Shown piece after piece: positions 1 to 13,900 of a DNA stretch of 64,000 bases (position 1 is its first letter; every line of letters begins with the position of its first letter). The notes below the pieces were generated by a model. The model worked only from the letters and a program-made list of their open reading frames with translations. It ran no database searches and had not been told where the DNA came from. Made by a program: the position numbers and the translations under genes. The stretch is from Amia ocellicauda (lineage: Eukaryota > Chordata > Actinopteri > Amiiformes > Amiidae): contig NC_089854.1 in assembly GCF_036373705.1 (NCBI RefSeq), forward strand, positions 26,524,725 to 26,588,724, read 5' to 3'.

Positions 1-2668
1 CTGGAGCAATACATTTGCATGTGATTGTATTATTAATAACAGTTTAAGGTTATTATATTAGCTGAATTGTTCATACAGTTTCTCTTTAGGTAATGTTTTA
101 TATAAATTACATTCACAGGTCATCCTGACATAATAAATTCATTTTTTTTCCTACAGAAGTCCAGATTGCTTTCAAAGTTAGCACAAACAGATCTCAACCA
201 TAGATTTTTCAAGGATTGCTGTTGGCGTCTATGCATTGTAAATCTCTGCAGAAACAAAATTCTCAAGCTGCACTCAGTTTATAGATGACTGCTTCAAGGC
301 TATATATCTGTTGTACTGAAGACGTCCTTGACAGAGCTAGATAAGACCAGAATCATTGTCTTGGTCTATTTTTACACCATTCCATTGATAGCCAAAAGTA
401 GTTTCCTTTTTCAGTTTTCATTTAAATAAATTAATATTATATTTTAAGTGTTACACCAAATCTGAGGGCTGAATGAACTGAAATATCTTCGGGGGGAAAT
501 AAAACATGAACCCATACCCACTAAAGATGTAGGGTTCTAAATTTTAAAAAGAGAGTGAGGTGAGGTGGTAGGTGGCCCCACAGCCATTCAAATTAAGTCA
601 AGGTCTAAGATTCTTGCATAGTATTCTGTTCATACTGCTTTAACAAAAGAATAAACAAACCTCTGCACGTTAATAGTTCCCATTCTGAATCATTTTCTTT
701 GTTCTGTGTGTGTTCTGCCATGACTTGCATGGTTTATAATTTGAGGCTGCGCAGGATTGAAGACAACAGACAAACTTAGTGCATATTTAGTGTTACAATT
801 ATCTACCCACACAATCTAATAAGGACAATTAAAAAAAGTCTTGTCTTGTGTTAATCCTACATGTAGGCCTGCTGTCACGAACAACCCATGTCAGCACCCA
901 CCTTCCCTCTGAGAAGATGTCACGGGTGAGGGTGATAGTCCCTTAAAACTGACTGACTATGCCACCCTAAGTTTTAATGAAGATGGAGAGGCTCTATAGC
1001 ACCCTTATTCTTCCCAGGCTGGTTCGGATCAGGTCTAGGCTGCTGTATTCTGCTGTATTCAATTTCCGTGATCTAGCTTTAATGCAAATTCTGTAATTCT
1101 GCTGTAGCTGCAGACCATTGCTCACTGATCACTCCTAGTTTCAACTGGCTTCTCTTCCTGCACCTGCTACTGTTTTCTATGGCTGGTGAGCCTTCCTCAA
1201 TGCCAAGGAGAAACAGGGGTGGGGTGTCTTCCAGGCTCAACAAAGAAAAAAACATGCAACAACCAACCATTAAAGCAATAAATCAATCGTAGGTAATGAA
1301 ATAAAATGGGAAAAAAATTACAAGAATTAAGGAAAACGGTGCAAAAGAATACAATATATCTCATGACGAACATATTGCCAGTCTGGCCTAGAATGTGCAC
1401 TCTGTATCGGCTCAACCCATCCTGTCAGTGAAACTTACAGGTTCGACTGTAACACCTGTAATCTAACAGGCATTGATGCACGATACGATCAGTCCGGACG
1501 TCCTCCAATGTCAATGATTAACCACAGAATAACACAACACGAGACAATGGAGTAGGAGGGGAAAAAAGTGCATTACAATTTATACTCTTCTTATTTCCAG
1601 CTAAACAGTTCTTTGTTATCACTTTACTGTTTCTACTGGTTGAGTTAACTTTCTGTTCCATACTGAGTCCTCCTTCTCTTACAACTTGGGCTTTTATCCT
1701 GATGATTTCCTTCAGATTATCCTTTTATCCGTGTAGTGTTGTATTTTTAAGCTTATGAAAATGAAAGGGTAACAGCGAGCATATCAATCGATCTCAAATC
1801 TGCCCTGTCATGTTTTGATGTATAGGTAGGAAAAAAGTGGCTTTTGACAATAAATTAAAATGCGATAGGGTATAGGTTTGTACTTTGCTCTGGTAGGGCA
1901 GCATTCTTTTTATTTGGTCTGCCCATATGAGGCATTCCAATTTTAGACTCTTTAAATGTCATCTTTGATAAATAAAAATAAAAATTGAGAAGTGTTTTGA
2001 AATTATTCTGACATTCTGCACTAGTGAACTGAGTCTCAGAGGAATTATTTTTCTTAATCAGAATTCCTATATTTTGTTAAAGAAGAAAAGAAAAAGGACT
2101 GAATGTGTGATCCGAGGAACATGAGGTTATTTTTCTTGCCAGTAACCATGGAGCTGGAAGAAGTACAGAGAACACACACAGTGTTAATCTCAGTTTGCAC
2201 ATCCATTATAGAAATGTTATCTTTCTACTGCTCTATGACGCAAGTTCATGCTAGACTTCAGGGCTGAACACAAACCAGAATCCAGAAACCGTGTCATTCA
2301 GTGCAAATAACCCACTTTCACAGGAGTGCTTCTTGAGTTCAATTAAAGCAAAAGCAGACTAAAATATAAGTATCAGGCTGTGATAAACTAATAACCCTAA
2401 GAAGAGACACATTGGTTCATGTTTTTAAACAGTTTTTACATTATTTATCTTGTTACGACATACTGGAAATAGTGTCTAGTAATATATACTTGATGACATT
2501 GCAGTATGATACTTTGAAGAAATATATAGTTCTTACACAAATCCAGTTTATATGTGTCCTAATAGTTTTGAATCATTTGTGTACAATTGTTTTAATGTTG
2601 AGGGGGGAAAAAAAACAACTCGCTCATAGGAAATGCTTTGTATAATTTTATTTCTAATGGAGCTCTAC

Positions 2669-2693
2669 TTTTTTTTTTTTTTTTTTTTTTTTT
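2669..2693. repeat. Poly-T tract (25 bp)
   Basis: An uninterrupted run of T. It could be the poly-A tail of a minus-strand retroposon, but I recognise no retroposon body beside it. Confidence 0.85.
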
Positions 2694-3074
2694 GGTTTTG
2701 TGCAACTTCATTGCAAAATACTTTTGTACGTTTACAAATAATGTTACAGGCACGTACAAAACAATCTGCCAACTTAGTATACAGAGGGGCACACGTAAAC
2801 ATGTAACCAAAACTGGAGAAAAAAGGATAAAAAACAGATTTAAAACTGAAAATAAGATTAATTCCTTTTCCTTTAGATTAAATACTATAATAATAATAAT
2901 GGTAACAACAACAATATCTAATTAAAAACATATTGGTCAAGTAACTATTAACGCATGTTTATAATTCAGTTCAGTCATGCACCTAATTTATATAACACAC
3001 CCGTCTGGAGTTGAGCTAAACGATCCAAACCTGGTCCTAAAAAAGACTAGTGTTTGTATTCTCTTCTACGTTCA

Positions 3075-3100
<26 letters not shown>
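3075..3100. repeat. Poly-T tract (26 bp)
   Basis: A second uninterrupted T run about 400 bp from the first. No flanking retroposon body is recognisable. Confidence 0.85.
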
Positions 3101-3106
<6 letters not shown>

Positions 3107-4847
3107 GCACCCTGCAAATTTGCTTATTTTTTCCCTGGTTCATGCATAGCCAATCTTCTGGATTCAGGTATAGTCTCCTTTCCGGCGTCACTGTCCTCTA
3201 ATCTCACGTCCGTCTCCCTTTGCCACTTCGCGGCCCATCACGGCACGAATTTATCTACCAAAACCAAAACACAGCTTTATTGTTCCTGTTGCCACAACAT
3301 GAGGGTGTGTTATAAACAGATTAGTGCACATGTGAAATACAACCTATTCAGTCTGTCTGCTATTCACAGTGGCTGGGCTCACTCGTACACACCATATTAG
3401 TGCCCTCTTTCTCACTCGCCAGAGATTGTACTGTGCTGTTGTTATCAGAGAGACTGAGAACATAGCTTTGTCCCCCAGCACCCTAATCCCTGGAAATCAA
3501 ACCAGGAGCAATTTATTTCCAAAAATCCCCTGAAACCACAAATTAACTTTGAATAACCCCTTGTCTGAAGTGAGGGTTATCCTTTTAGAATAAAATAAAG
3601 ACACATTTGAAGTTGCTGAAATCCATACTAGAGTAAGCAAAGTTTTCAAAATGCTCAGCAGGAAACAGTGTGTCATATGCCCATCATTTAAATTCAGTTG
3701 GCGGTTTGTTAATACATAATGCAGCTTCACAGGTTTGCCCAGTCACAAACACAAAATACTATACTGCTTTGTGCCTAAATGCAAAGCAGAGATTTCCTTC
3801 AGGATAAAAAAAAAATGATTTCAGCAGTTGCATAATTAAAGAATTTAACTTATTTCAGAATGCATTTAACTGTGATTTATGGTCGGCCATTTTAGAAGTC
3901 TTTATTGCAATCAAATGGCAAAACACAGAGGAACCTTGGCCAAGTGAAAACTTAGGGTTCACACAACAGCAGGACAGCAGCATGTTTTAATTTCTACGTT
4001 GCTGTAAACAGAACCAGTGTAACCTTGACTTGTGCAGCTTCACACAAAAAGCCTAGCTGTCTGAACGCTGTTTGGTTCAGAGCTGATTTTGTAAGGCTAG
4101 TCAAAGTAAACACGACCTGACAACACAGCCTCTATTGGAAGGACTGTTACAGTCTGTGACCTGGCAGCAGTGTCTGGTCTCTTTAAGAGATATTTGCAAC
4201 AAACTATTTTTAAAAAGCTTTTTCAAAAGGTTAAAGAATAGTACCTACTGATAATGCTGTAAACTTTTTTTCTCAACCTTCAGTCTCAATTGTCTATAGT
4301 TAATGTTCATAATAATGCAAAAATTTGTCTTAACAATAAAACAATACTTAATTTTTGCAAAAGCTTCTGTAAATAAATGTGTTGCAAGCGTCTCTCTTTA
4401 AAAAAAATCTTTTAAACAGAGCTGTTTGATACTTCTCTTACACAGTCATTTCAGACTGACACAAAGCAAGTTTTTCAAAAGTGCGTTTTTTTCTGAATCT
4501 AAATTAGTGTTGGGCATTGAAATTCCTTCTACCATTAGAAAAAATAAAAATGCAAATAATTTTGGCCTTTCGTTCAGTTTCAACAATAGGAAAAAACTAA
4601 ACAAAAAACATATCCATCTGTGTTTCATGGAAGATACTTCCAGACAGGATAAAAAAATAATAATCACAATCCTCCTTCCTCATCTTTTTGTCTTTCAAGT
4701 TTCAAATAGAATAAATGCAATATGGCATATATATGCAAGTGTGTGGTAGTTAAAATACTGGTAGTTAAAGTACTTTTCTGAGGGTCATAGCCAAATTGTA
4801 ACAGATAAGTCTGGGATCAGTTGATGCATATTTTATATATACATATA

Positions 4848-5071
4848 CAGCTCTGGAAAACATTTAAGAGACCACTGCAAATTGTTCTTAAATCAGCATC
4901 TCTACATGTATGGCAGCCATTCCATTCCATTCATATTTTTATTTGAAATTTGGGAGAAATGTTGTCAGAAGTTTATACAATAAAACAAAAATGTTAATTT
5001 TATCGAAACGCATACCTATAAATAGTAAAACCAGAGATTTTGCAGTGGTCTCTAATTTGTTTCCAGAGCTG
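4848..5071. mobile_element. Tc1/mariner-type miniature transposon (MITE)
   Basis: The ends form imperfect terminal inverted repeats of about 34 bp. The left end begins CAGCTCTGGAAAACATTTAA (4848-4881), and the reverse complement of the right end begins CAGCTCTGGAAACAAATTAG (5038-5071). Both sides are TA-rich, as expected for TA target-site insertion. The 224-bp body has no transposase, so the element is non-autonomous. A related end lies at 11366. Confidence 0.8.
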
Positions 5072-6449
5072 TGTGTATATATATACGGCTTTATATAATA
5101 AGAGTCTGCATTCAAGTATGAATGATGTCTTTCTCTCAAGTATGTTTTTCTTAAACATAGCTGGACTAAAAGAAGCCTATGATATATAAAATGATACATT
5201 CATTCTCAGAAGTAATTCCCGTTAATGGTAACCATAGCGCCACCTGGTGGGTTTTTGAATATATACCAATTTTTTTGTCCGATTAATCACATACTTGAGA
5301 AGAGTCTGAACTGTGTATAATAGTCAGGGATGAAATAACAAGCACAAATATGTGAACAAGTGTATTCTTCTTTCTCTAAAGTAGATGTATGGGTCGACCC
5401 AAACATTGAGAATAGACGTGAAGTGGCCTGGTTTTTTTAAAACACATTTCTGTGACTTCTTCCCCGGCTGTGGACTAAGTTAGTTTAAATTGCAACAATT
5501 GAGTGGGGGATCAGTTGATGCCTTATTTCACAGCAAAGGAACAAGACTATTTCCAAGCTCAAAGTCTGCTCACAGATTCATTCCATTTCGTGACACTTTA
5601 AAGGATTTGTAGGATTAAAGGGAGGGGAACCTGTTCCCCTCGTTTAAAAATAAATAAATAAATTGTTCCCTTTGATACGCAGACAAGCAGGTTGAATACA
5701 ACCATAAAGAAGTGTTTGTACAGGTGTATGTGAAATCCATACTTCAACTAATTCCCCAGGCCATAGGTCAGGGTAGTTTACTTTTATTTATGTGTTTTTT
5801 TATTATTATTTTTTTAACCTTCCTGCATTACATTTTGATGCGTTTAACTGAAATCCACTGGTGGATTATGGAGTACCAAACAGAAACCTTAAAAATACAA
5901 TGATTTGTGTGGCTGCATACATCAATTTATTTTGTATTCTATGCAAAGTATGTACGGTATGCCATTCAATTAATGTAAATGGTTGGGAAGTTTATATATT
6001 TTATAGGAAAGTCAGTATGTAATGCTAGTATGTAAAATAGTGTAGTTTGTCAATAATCCATTACTATATTTAATAAGAACTAAAGTTAACAATTACTTAG
6101 TGTGGTAAACACTTGAGGGGCAGCAGTCATCTGGAATTGGTTGTAATGGGGAACATTTTTAATCCGTACTTGGGGACTACCTGGAAGATCTTAGTCCTTG
6201 GTTGATTGCTTGCAATTTCTGAGTACTAGTGCACTAATGCAGTCTAGTGCTGAGGTACTAATTACTGCCTCGTCTGAAATTTTTGGTTCGTTGCAATTGA
6301 CCTAATGATTTTTGTTGCTGTTGTTGTTATTCTTTTCAAAGACAGATACTTAGTCCTGTTGAACACATGAAATGTGGAGTTTCCCTTTTTGTATTGCTTA
6401 GTTGGCACAGAAAATACTAAAAATTTTGGAAGCAAGTCTTTCTTGTGCA

Positions 6450-6540
6450 TTAACCCTGCTGTGGTACCATGGGGTCTCTGTGACCCCACCCCAATGGTAC
6501 TGTCAATGTAACTTTTTTCATGGTACCAGAGCAGGGTTAA
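6450..6540. mobile_element. TTAA-flanked 91-bp miniature transposon, piggyBac-like
   Basis: TTAA at 6450-6453 and at 6537-6540 bound the element. The terminal inverted repeats are about 22 bp and differ at one position: the left end begins TTAACCCTGCTGTGGTACCA and the right end reads TTAACCCTGCTCTGGTACCA on the opposite strand. The CCCT start next to TTAA resembles piggyBac-type ends. There is no internal coding capacity. Assignment to piggyBac rather than another TTAA-targeting superfamily is inference. Confidence 0.7.
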
Positions 6541-7063
6541 AGCATTGCGCTGTTTTCACAGTTCCTTTTGAGCACAATCTTACTTATATCAATTACTGGT
6601 CATTCTGAAAAAAAATTATATATTATATATAGTAAAACCTTCAACTGATTTAATACTAACTATAAAGAGTTTTACAAGGCTGTGATAACCTGTATTTCCA
6701 TTTTTGATCAATATCAAATCTAAGGTTATCTCCAAGGGCTAATATTGAATGTATGTTTTGTTTTGAAACATTGGTATCACATACTAACTTAAAAAAATAT
6801 GTTTGATACTGTCGGATTGTGTATTTGTCCTTCAAAACTTTTTAAAACTAAGTGGCTAATGATATTACTAAAATAATTTTAACATCTGGACCTGCAAAAT
6901 GTTTATATGTGAGGTTGAAGTAGGAAATGTATCAGACCTGGAGGTGTCTCATTGAAATGAAATGTGCATATTGCTCTTGTTTGTAACTGAATAACAGCTA
7001 TTTTCTTCCAGTTTTGTTTTCCCCCATCTCTTCCTGTTCGCCACTAAACAAGATCTACAGCAA

Positions 7064-7130
7064 AGTGCCACCAAGACTCGAACCCGCGACCTCCTGATGT
7101 CAGAGCGCACAGCTGGACTGTTTGGTTTCT
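7064..7130 (-). repeat. Possible tRNA-derived SINE remnant
   Basis: The minus strand contains GCGGGTTCGAGTCTTGGTGG (about 7070-7090), which matches a pol III box B (GGTTCGANTCC). It is preceded by CGCTCTGACATCAGGAGGTC, which looks like the anticodon-arm region of a tRNA-related SINE head. I cannot find a convincing box A or acceptor-stem pairing, so it is not a tRNA gene. A chance match remains possible. Confidence 0.35.
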
Positions 7131-7411
7131 TGCTACACACGGGCATCAACTGAGTAAGGGCCCTGTACAAAGAAAGGCTTTCCCTCAGAAGTAAAGCAGG
7201 GCCTGGCAGATTGCACTTACACTGGCATCTGCACCTGAACAACTGGGATTCAGCGAACTGCAATGTAAGAGCCTAGAAAATGCCATCAAAATGCCAAACT
7301 ATATAAAACTATTAAAACGAGAAAACATCCCTTTACATTTTTCTTTCACAAACCAGGCTTTTCATAAAGTTTTGCTTTAAAATGGAAAAATATAATAATA
7401 TATATAATATA

Positions 7412-7432
7412 TGTGTGTGTGTGTGTGTGTGT
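7412..7432. repeat. (GT)n microsatellite
   Basis: A pure GT dinucleotide run preceded by an AT-rich TATA-like stretch. Confidence 0.9.
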
Positions 7433-7948
7433 ATAAAAGGCCTGTTCACCTATTCTACATTGCATGGCCTTGAAATATCTCCAAAGCACAAAACAGGGCA
7501 ACGCATCCTGTGCACACAGAGTCTGCTTTCAGACGTCACTCCAAATCCAGGCAGCAGCTGCCTTCACTGGCAGCCTCACTAGAGAGAAGCCCATTCTGTG
7601 CAGTTCTTTACATGAATGCAAATCAAGCCTGAAACTAGTACAGCCAGCTAACAATCCTCAAATGGCTGGATCAACTAATAGATTGGGGATAGCTCTAAAA
7701 TTACAATGGGAAAAATAAAATACAAATCTACACAAGAGATCGATACAGTGATTTATACTGCATGATTCACATCTGGTTACTCATATGATCTAGGTGTTTG
7801 ATTACAAGGGGAAGGGGATGTCACTACGAGGACTTGTGGCAGAAGCGGCCCGGCAGTGTGGCCCCCTCCTGGCCAGCTCTAGCCGGGGTGTGGGGGGCCC
7901 CAGGGCACTGTGGGCACAGGGAAAGGAGGAGGCGGCAGGCTGGCAGGG

Positions 7949-10900
7949 TTAGTTATTGGGAATGCTCACAGGAGGGAACTCATTCTCGTCATCCAGACAC
8001 ACGGGGCTGGCGGCAAACTCATGTTCGGGGATCAGTTCGCCCTTCTTCGCTCCGCCATCCTCCGAGTAACCTGCATGAGGAACCAGGGTCAGTCAGTCAC
8101 ACACAGCCTCCTCACAGCACTGACCCACCCCTGCTGCACATACACCCCTCACTAGCCCAAAACAAATCTTGCTCCTCTCATTAGGCTGAAATCTGACATC
8201 AGGTGCAATTCTGTCTCCTTACCTGTAGCAATCTACTTGAGCACAGCTGGTTTTCTTCCCTTAATTCGACACGTTAGTCTACCTTTCCGATTTGAATGCG
8301 TGTCTCAGGCACTAAAAGGAAGTCAGCGGTTTTACTAGACGCCACTGCTTATTTCTTGATAACATTTTGACACAGCAGTACCCACCTCCATCCACAATCC
8401 TAAATTACACGTGGAAGCTTACTTCAAGTGAAGAATACAAAGCTGGTACAGGGCCTACCTGTGAGCCCGGTCGAGGAAGGCACTGCAGTAGGGATGGCAA
8501 CGGTGGCAGCATAGGACTGGCAGGCCTGGGGGGGGACTCCACCCTCACACTCCTCCTCCGACTCCCCTTGATCCTGCTCTGAGCTGAACAGCCTGCGGAA
8601 ATTGGGAGGATAAAAAAGGGTCATCTGAACAATACGCAACAAGCAAACTGACTCTGGAAGGAGTCAAGAAGCGAAGGTTTGGATATCTACTAGAGAACAC
8701 AACCTCAGATTATCTTGTGGTGTTAGGAGTGAAATAGTAAAGATTCTGCATTTATTTATTTCCAGAATTGAAGAGGCATTGGCACTGGAACGGTTCGATC
8801 TATTCAAGGTATTCAGCTGTAAAGCAGAGTATCCACACTTTGTATTATTTGCAGTAGGAGGGCAAAGACTAAAAGTACAGGCAGATTTAAGTAAGAATTG
8901 ACTGCTCTCTTTAGTAATGTTTTGGGGGCATCATGCTCCCGAGATAGGCCTCACCTGTGCTTCTTCACCAGCATGCACTCCCCGCCGTCCTGCGGGTCCA
9001 CGTTGTAGATGTACAGGTGTCCGTCCGCAGATGCCACTAACAGGCGTGGCAGCTTCTGGATCCTGGAAGACAGAAACCCGTGACCTCTTCACACCAAGAC
9101 TGGACACATACAGCACACCTCCAGGTCTCACCCAAAATAAGCTGGCTGTGCAGGGAAAGCACTTTACATAGACCCAATTGTTTTATATATAAAAAATAAA
9201 AAGGGGTGCCCACAACAGAATCTAATACTAAAAATAGATGACCTTTTAAATTAATTATGTGCTTGTGCAGTTTCCTGTGAAATACCCGTGATTGTTTTGA
9301 GAGACCAAACAGTCTTTGCTCCCATAGAAAATTGAGTTGAGTTGAGTATTCAGTACATTCAAGTACGGACATATTAAGAATGACTTTCTCCATGTGCTCC
9401 CCAGGCTAATTAGTGACCTGAGTGGCTTCTGCGATGCAGTTTTGATTGGCTCCAATCTCTGTACATATACAGGGATAAGAGGACTCGGGACTCTGCAGGT
9501 GAAGGGAAACATTGAACTCGTTCAATTAGGAGATAGCAGGTGAAGTAGTGTCACAGTGGACTATGATACTGCACAGTCCACCACTGTACGTTGGAATCTG
9601 GGACCAAGACTAGCTGATCGCGTGGCAGAAAACAAGCTCAAACAAACAAGTGAAAAGCCTGTTCCCATAATTCAGTCTAGCACTGTTAGGAAAATGGAAG
9701 TGAAAAATAAAAAAGACTTCACATCATTCCTAATCGCCTAAGTGGGATGGAAAATGGAAGTGTGAGTCAGTGTATAGAGAGAAGCGCTTTTTGTCTGAGT
9801 CTACACAGGTCAATGACACACTGGGGTGTTAAAGGAATGAGTTGTGGAAAGGGCTCAGGTTGTGAGGGGTGCACAGTTTATAAAACATGGGTGTCATCTT
9901 TGGGCATAAAACATCTTCAGGTGTCAACAGAGACTCTAATAAGAGATACCTCTAAATACTGTACAGGAAGAGAAGCAGGGGCAGGGGGTGGAGGGCGTAC
10001 TTACGTGGCGAGAGCACAGACGTTTTTCTGGCCGAAGACGTTGAGGCGCACAGTGGCAAAGGCGCGGTCCTGGTTCATCATGTCGGACACCTGCGCTGGG
10101 AGGTAGTTACTGGCCGCAGAGAACATCTTTCCTACATAGGCCGACCAGGTGGGAGACTCCTCCTCACGACTGGACGTGCAAAGACACAGATGCAGGTGGG
10201 TGGGGGGGAGGTGGAGAGAGCACAGGGAGTAGGTAGATTTTATCTTGTTTTTTGTAAGGACTATTTACTTTGTTTTTACAAGTCAGTTATTGTGATACCA
10301 AATGTAAAACCCTTTAGAAATGCATCCAGTAGTCACTTGTGGTACATTTACTTGTTTTCTCTTCACAAGATACAGAGTGATTGTGAGTGATTGTCAGCTC
10401 TTGTGGTACCCTCTGCGGGTAATTTTAACTGACACAAAATTTGTATTTAAATCTACTCAAGCATGTACACTGTGCAGCAGCTAATGCATGGAATGAATTA
10501 CGATACCGTCAACATGAGCTGGACTACCAGAGCTGCCCTCTGGTGGTTATTAAAAGTCATTGACTCTACACCTTGAAGCACGTTGTTGAGCACCCAATCC
10601 TTTTTATAGTTCGAAGGAGATTTTTGCTTTTGACCCGTGGGAATTCTTCTCACAAGGGAAAGCCAGCACAGTCCAAGAACAGGAATGAACGGACTGAAGG
10701 GACACTCAGGGTGGAGAGAGGGAGATGGCGGTGTAGGTGTGTACCTGGGGCTGTGCTGCTCCAGTTTGAAGATGTGCACAGTCTCAGTGTTGCTGGAGGC
10801 GCAGAGGAACTGGGCGTCGGAGCTGAAGGACAGGGAGCTGATGTTCACGTACCTGCAGGGATGGCATAGATCAGTGGCAGGTCTGTGTGCATGTGTGCGC

Positions 10901-13900
10901 GTGCGTGTGCATACATCAGTGTGGGGGCACTGACCTCTTCATGCCTCGCCGAAACTCAAACAGCTTCAGACCTTCAGGGATAGTGAAGACTCTGATCACT
11001 GTGCCCTGAGAGACAGAGCGAGCGAGAGAGAGAGAGATAGGCCATAGTCACACACACTTGCTCACAATCACCCTTTTAAGGTAAAGAGGTAGAGGAGAAG
11101 GGGGTGGGAGGGGGCAGGGACTCGCTCACCCTCTCGGAGGCGCTGGCCAGTTTGGTGCCTGAGGCGTTGAAGGTGACGGCGGCAAGGGGGCTGTCGTGGG
11201 CCGGAATCATGGTGACTGTGCTCTGCGGTGAGGAGAAAGACGCACTCACAACCAGTTCACATGCCCCACGGCCCTGTTAAAGCAGCATTCAAATCCTAGC
11301 CTTCTATTAGTTCAAGTGTCCCATGACACCTCACCACATAACAGCTGTCTTTATATATTTATATACAGCTCTGGAAAAAATTAAGAGACCACTTCACACT
11401 GATTCCTGAACTTGGAATGGTCAGTTTTGACACACAACACAATGCCACAGTCAGCATGCCAATTATACACTCCCTCAAAATGTAAGACTTGAAATCCATA
11501 GATTAGTGCCTAATGAATTTAATTAAATTGACTGATTTCTTTATGTGAACTGCAACTCAGTAAAATCTTTGAAAATGTTGCATGTCGTGTTTATATTTTT
11601 GTTCAGTGTATATAAAGCCCCAGGTACTGGCAGTATCGGCACGAGCTATTCAGCACACCTCAACATTCTCTCACAACCCCTTCCAGTTTCCTTAAATCCC
11701 TTAAACATTTTGTTTATACTGAAGCAGCTTCTTTTTTTCCCTATCCCTTTTGCCCACAGTACACTATTTGCAGGCATGGTGCAAAAGTAGAACCCTTCAC
11801 CAGGTTGTTGGCATCGTAGACGATGATCTCTCCGATGGTGGAGCTGCCAGGGTATGCCAGGTAGGAGTTGGCATGGTTGATGGAGAGCGCGCACAGACCT
11901 GTGGGGCACAAAACAGGCAGGCTGGCTCTTAATGATCAGACACATAAGGCGAGTTACCCTACCTGGAACTGGGAGTCTCTGGGGAACGGCTGAAGCAGGC
12001 TAACGAAAGGGGGCATAGTTTTGCCTTTTATTTCACATTGCCCATGAGCTAATAATGTAGTAACTGTGTTGTTAGAAATTGAAGGTATTCTTAGGATGGG
12101 GCGTTTCATTGTTGAATCATGATTTTGCTACAGTGAGACTCTGTGTTATTGCTACGGTGTACCCAGGTCAGGGCTGCGTACCTGTCGGGTTGGAGGGCGT
12201 GTTGAGGAGGGTTTTCAGAAGTTTCATGTCCTTGATGTTGTGGATGTAAATTGACTCCTCTAGGCACACTATCAGCCTCTGTAGCAACAACAAAAGGCTG
12301 TCAGTATCAACAATCCAACATGGTAGCTGCCATCAACAAAGCTGTAAAGTGAGTATTATTTTCTGAAAAAACCCACTCCTATGTCTGAACTTGCCGTGTG
12401 CAATTTTATCACTCATAAACAAAAGTATTGCTTTGTAAGCAGCGACAGACATTTGCATCTGGGGAAATGTACTGACTGTGCTGCAGACTTCCTGCATCGT
12501 TATAATCACTGGGTGGAGAAAAAATATAAACAGTTGCATCAGCTGTTGTCGAGACTTTAATATAAACATTTATTGCTAAGTCATGTGAGGCACTATACTG
12601 GTTAGTGTAGTGCTAGAGAAGACCAAGTGTTTTGCTCCTTACAGGAAATAAACTCTAATTCTACTGATTATACTACATTCCTCAGCACGTCTGGGCATAG
12701 CTTTCCACATTCAAGACTAGTACAGTACAGCTGAATACATTACACTGCCTGAGTTATAACTTTACAGCTCCTCAAAAAGACACATAACTATATCTTTCAG
12801 TCACCACTTTGCAATGAGTGTTATCACAGACTGTATTAGAATTTTTTTCTCCTCTGTGTTGTTTAACAGTGAATGACCGAGGGACATAAAGTATTGGTAG
12901 AGCTTTATTTTAGTGCAAAATGCTACCTTGTGAATGTAAGTGGGAAGCCAAAAGCCTGGCAATGTGTAGGTAACTGGAGTTTTTTGTGATAGACATTGCA
13001 GAAGTATGGGGTGACTCAGAGGGGAAAAAAGATCAGTGATGAGTTTCGTTACCATTTCCGAGTTTACCCCAGGTCAGATGACATAAAAAAGTGAAATGAT
13101 TAGAACCATATGGAACATGTCATATATGTACAAAACAGTGGGCCACAATAACCACCTCAGGTTGAGAGCATGTGCTGTGTTTTTTGGCTTAAGGTACAAC
13201 TAAATAATAGCTGGTTTGAGAAGAACTGCATTCACTCTGATGGGACTAGAAAGAAAGAGAAGAAAAGTGAGACTGTGTCACAGTTTAGGTGACATCGCTT
13301 CAGGGAATCACTGAAAGGGGCTATCCCACACAACACGCTGAAGGGCTGTCATTATTTTTGACCTGAATATTTGAATACTGGTAGGAATCGAGCTTAGCTG
13401 CCTTTATTTACATTTTTTATACCAGATGCATTAGGTGTGTGTTTGCCATATTGTGTAAAGAGAAGCTACCTCTCCCAGGAGATTTACTTCATGTGAGCTC
13501 AATCGCTACAGCTCCGCACTGCAGTAGCTGTGACCGGAGCAGTGTTTCCAGGCTGGGAATCTACCTCTGTGGAATCTGATCCGTGTTATTTTCCCCACTA
13601 AGGCCAGTAATATACAGCACGTTATATTGTTTACAAACATCCCTTAAATTGTGCCATTTCCAAGAACGACAAACTGTAGAGTGTGGGTCCAAAATCAATG
13701 CAGTGTGTGTCTGAGGTGTGCTAAATCAATGAAACTGGGCTTCAGTGCTATAAAACTTTAAACTGACAATGCCGTTTAATGAGGAGTAAACATTTTGTCC
13801 AAGTGTGGGTTTTGGGACGTGGTGGGACCGAAGACCGAAGTCTCAGCTGCCGTTAAATGTGGGGTGCAGAGAGCAAACTGCATCAAAGCACACAAAGAGG

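Larger units (their letters stand above)
1..7948. other. Non-coding flank downstream of wipi1
   Basis: I recognise no coding exon on either strand. The open frames here are short, AT-rich and unlike any family I know. In human the gene beyond WIPI1 is ARSG, and I could not find an ARSG-like exon. The segment contains poly-T tracts, a Tc1-type miniature element, a TTAA-flanked miniature element, a possible SINE remnant and a GT microsatellite, each listed separately. The wipi1 3' UTR should occupy the right end on the minus strand, but I found no convincing minus-strand AATAAA close to the stop codon. Confidence 0.6.

Noticed and set aside
7064-7130. Possible tRNA gene
   Set aside because: Only a box B match is visible; no acceptor stem pairing or clear box A, so a SINE remnant is more likely.
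7798-8184. 128-codon plus-strand open frame
   Set aside because: It is antisense to the last wipi1 exon and has no similarity of its own.
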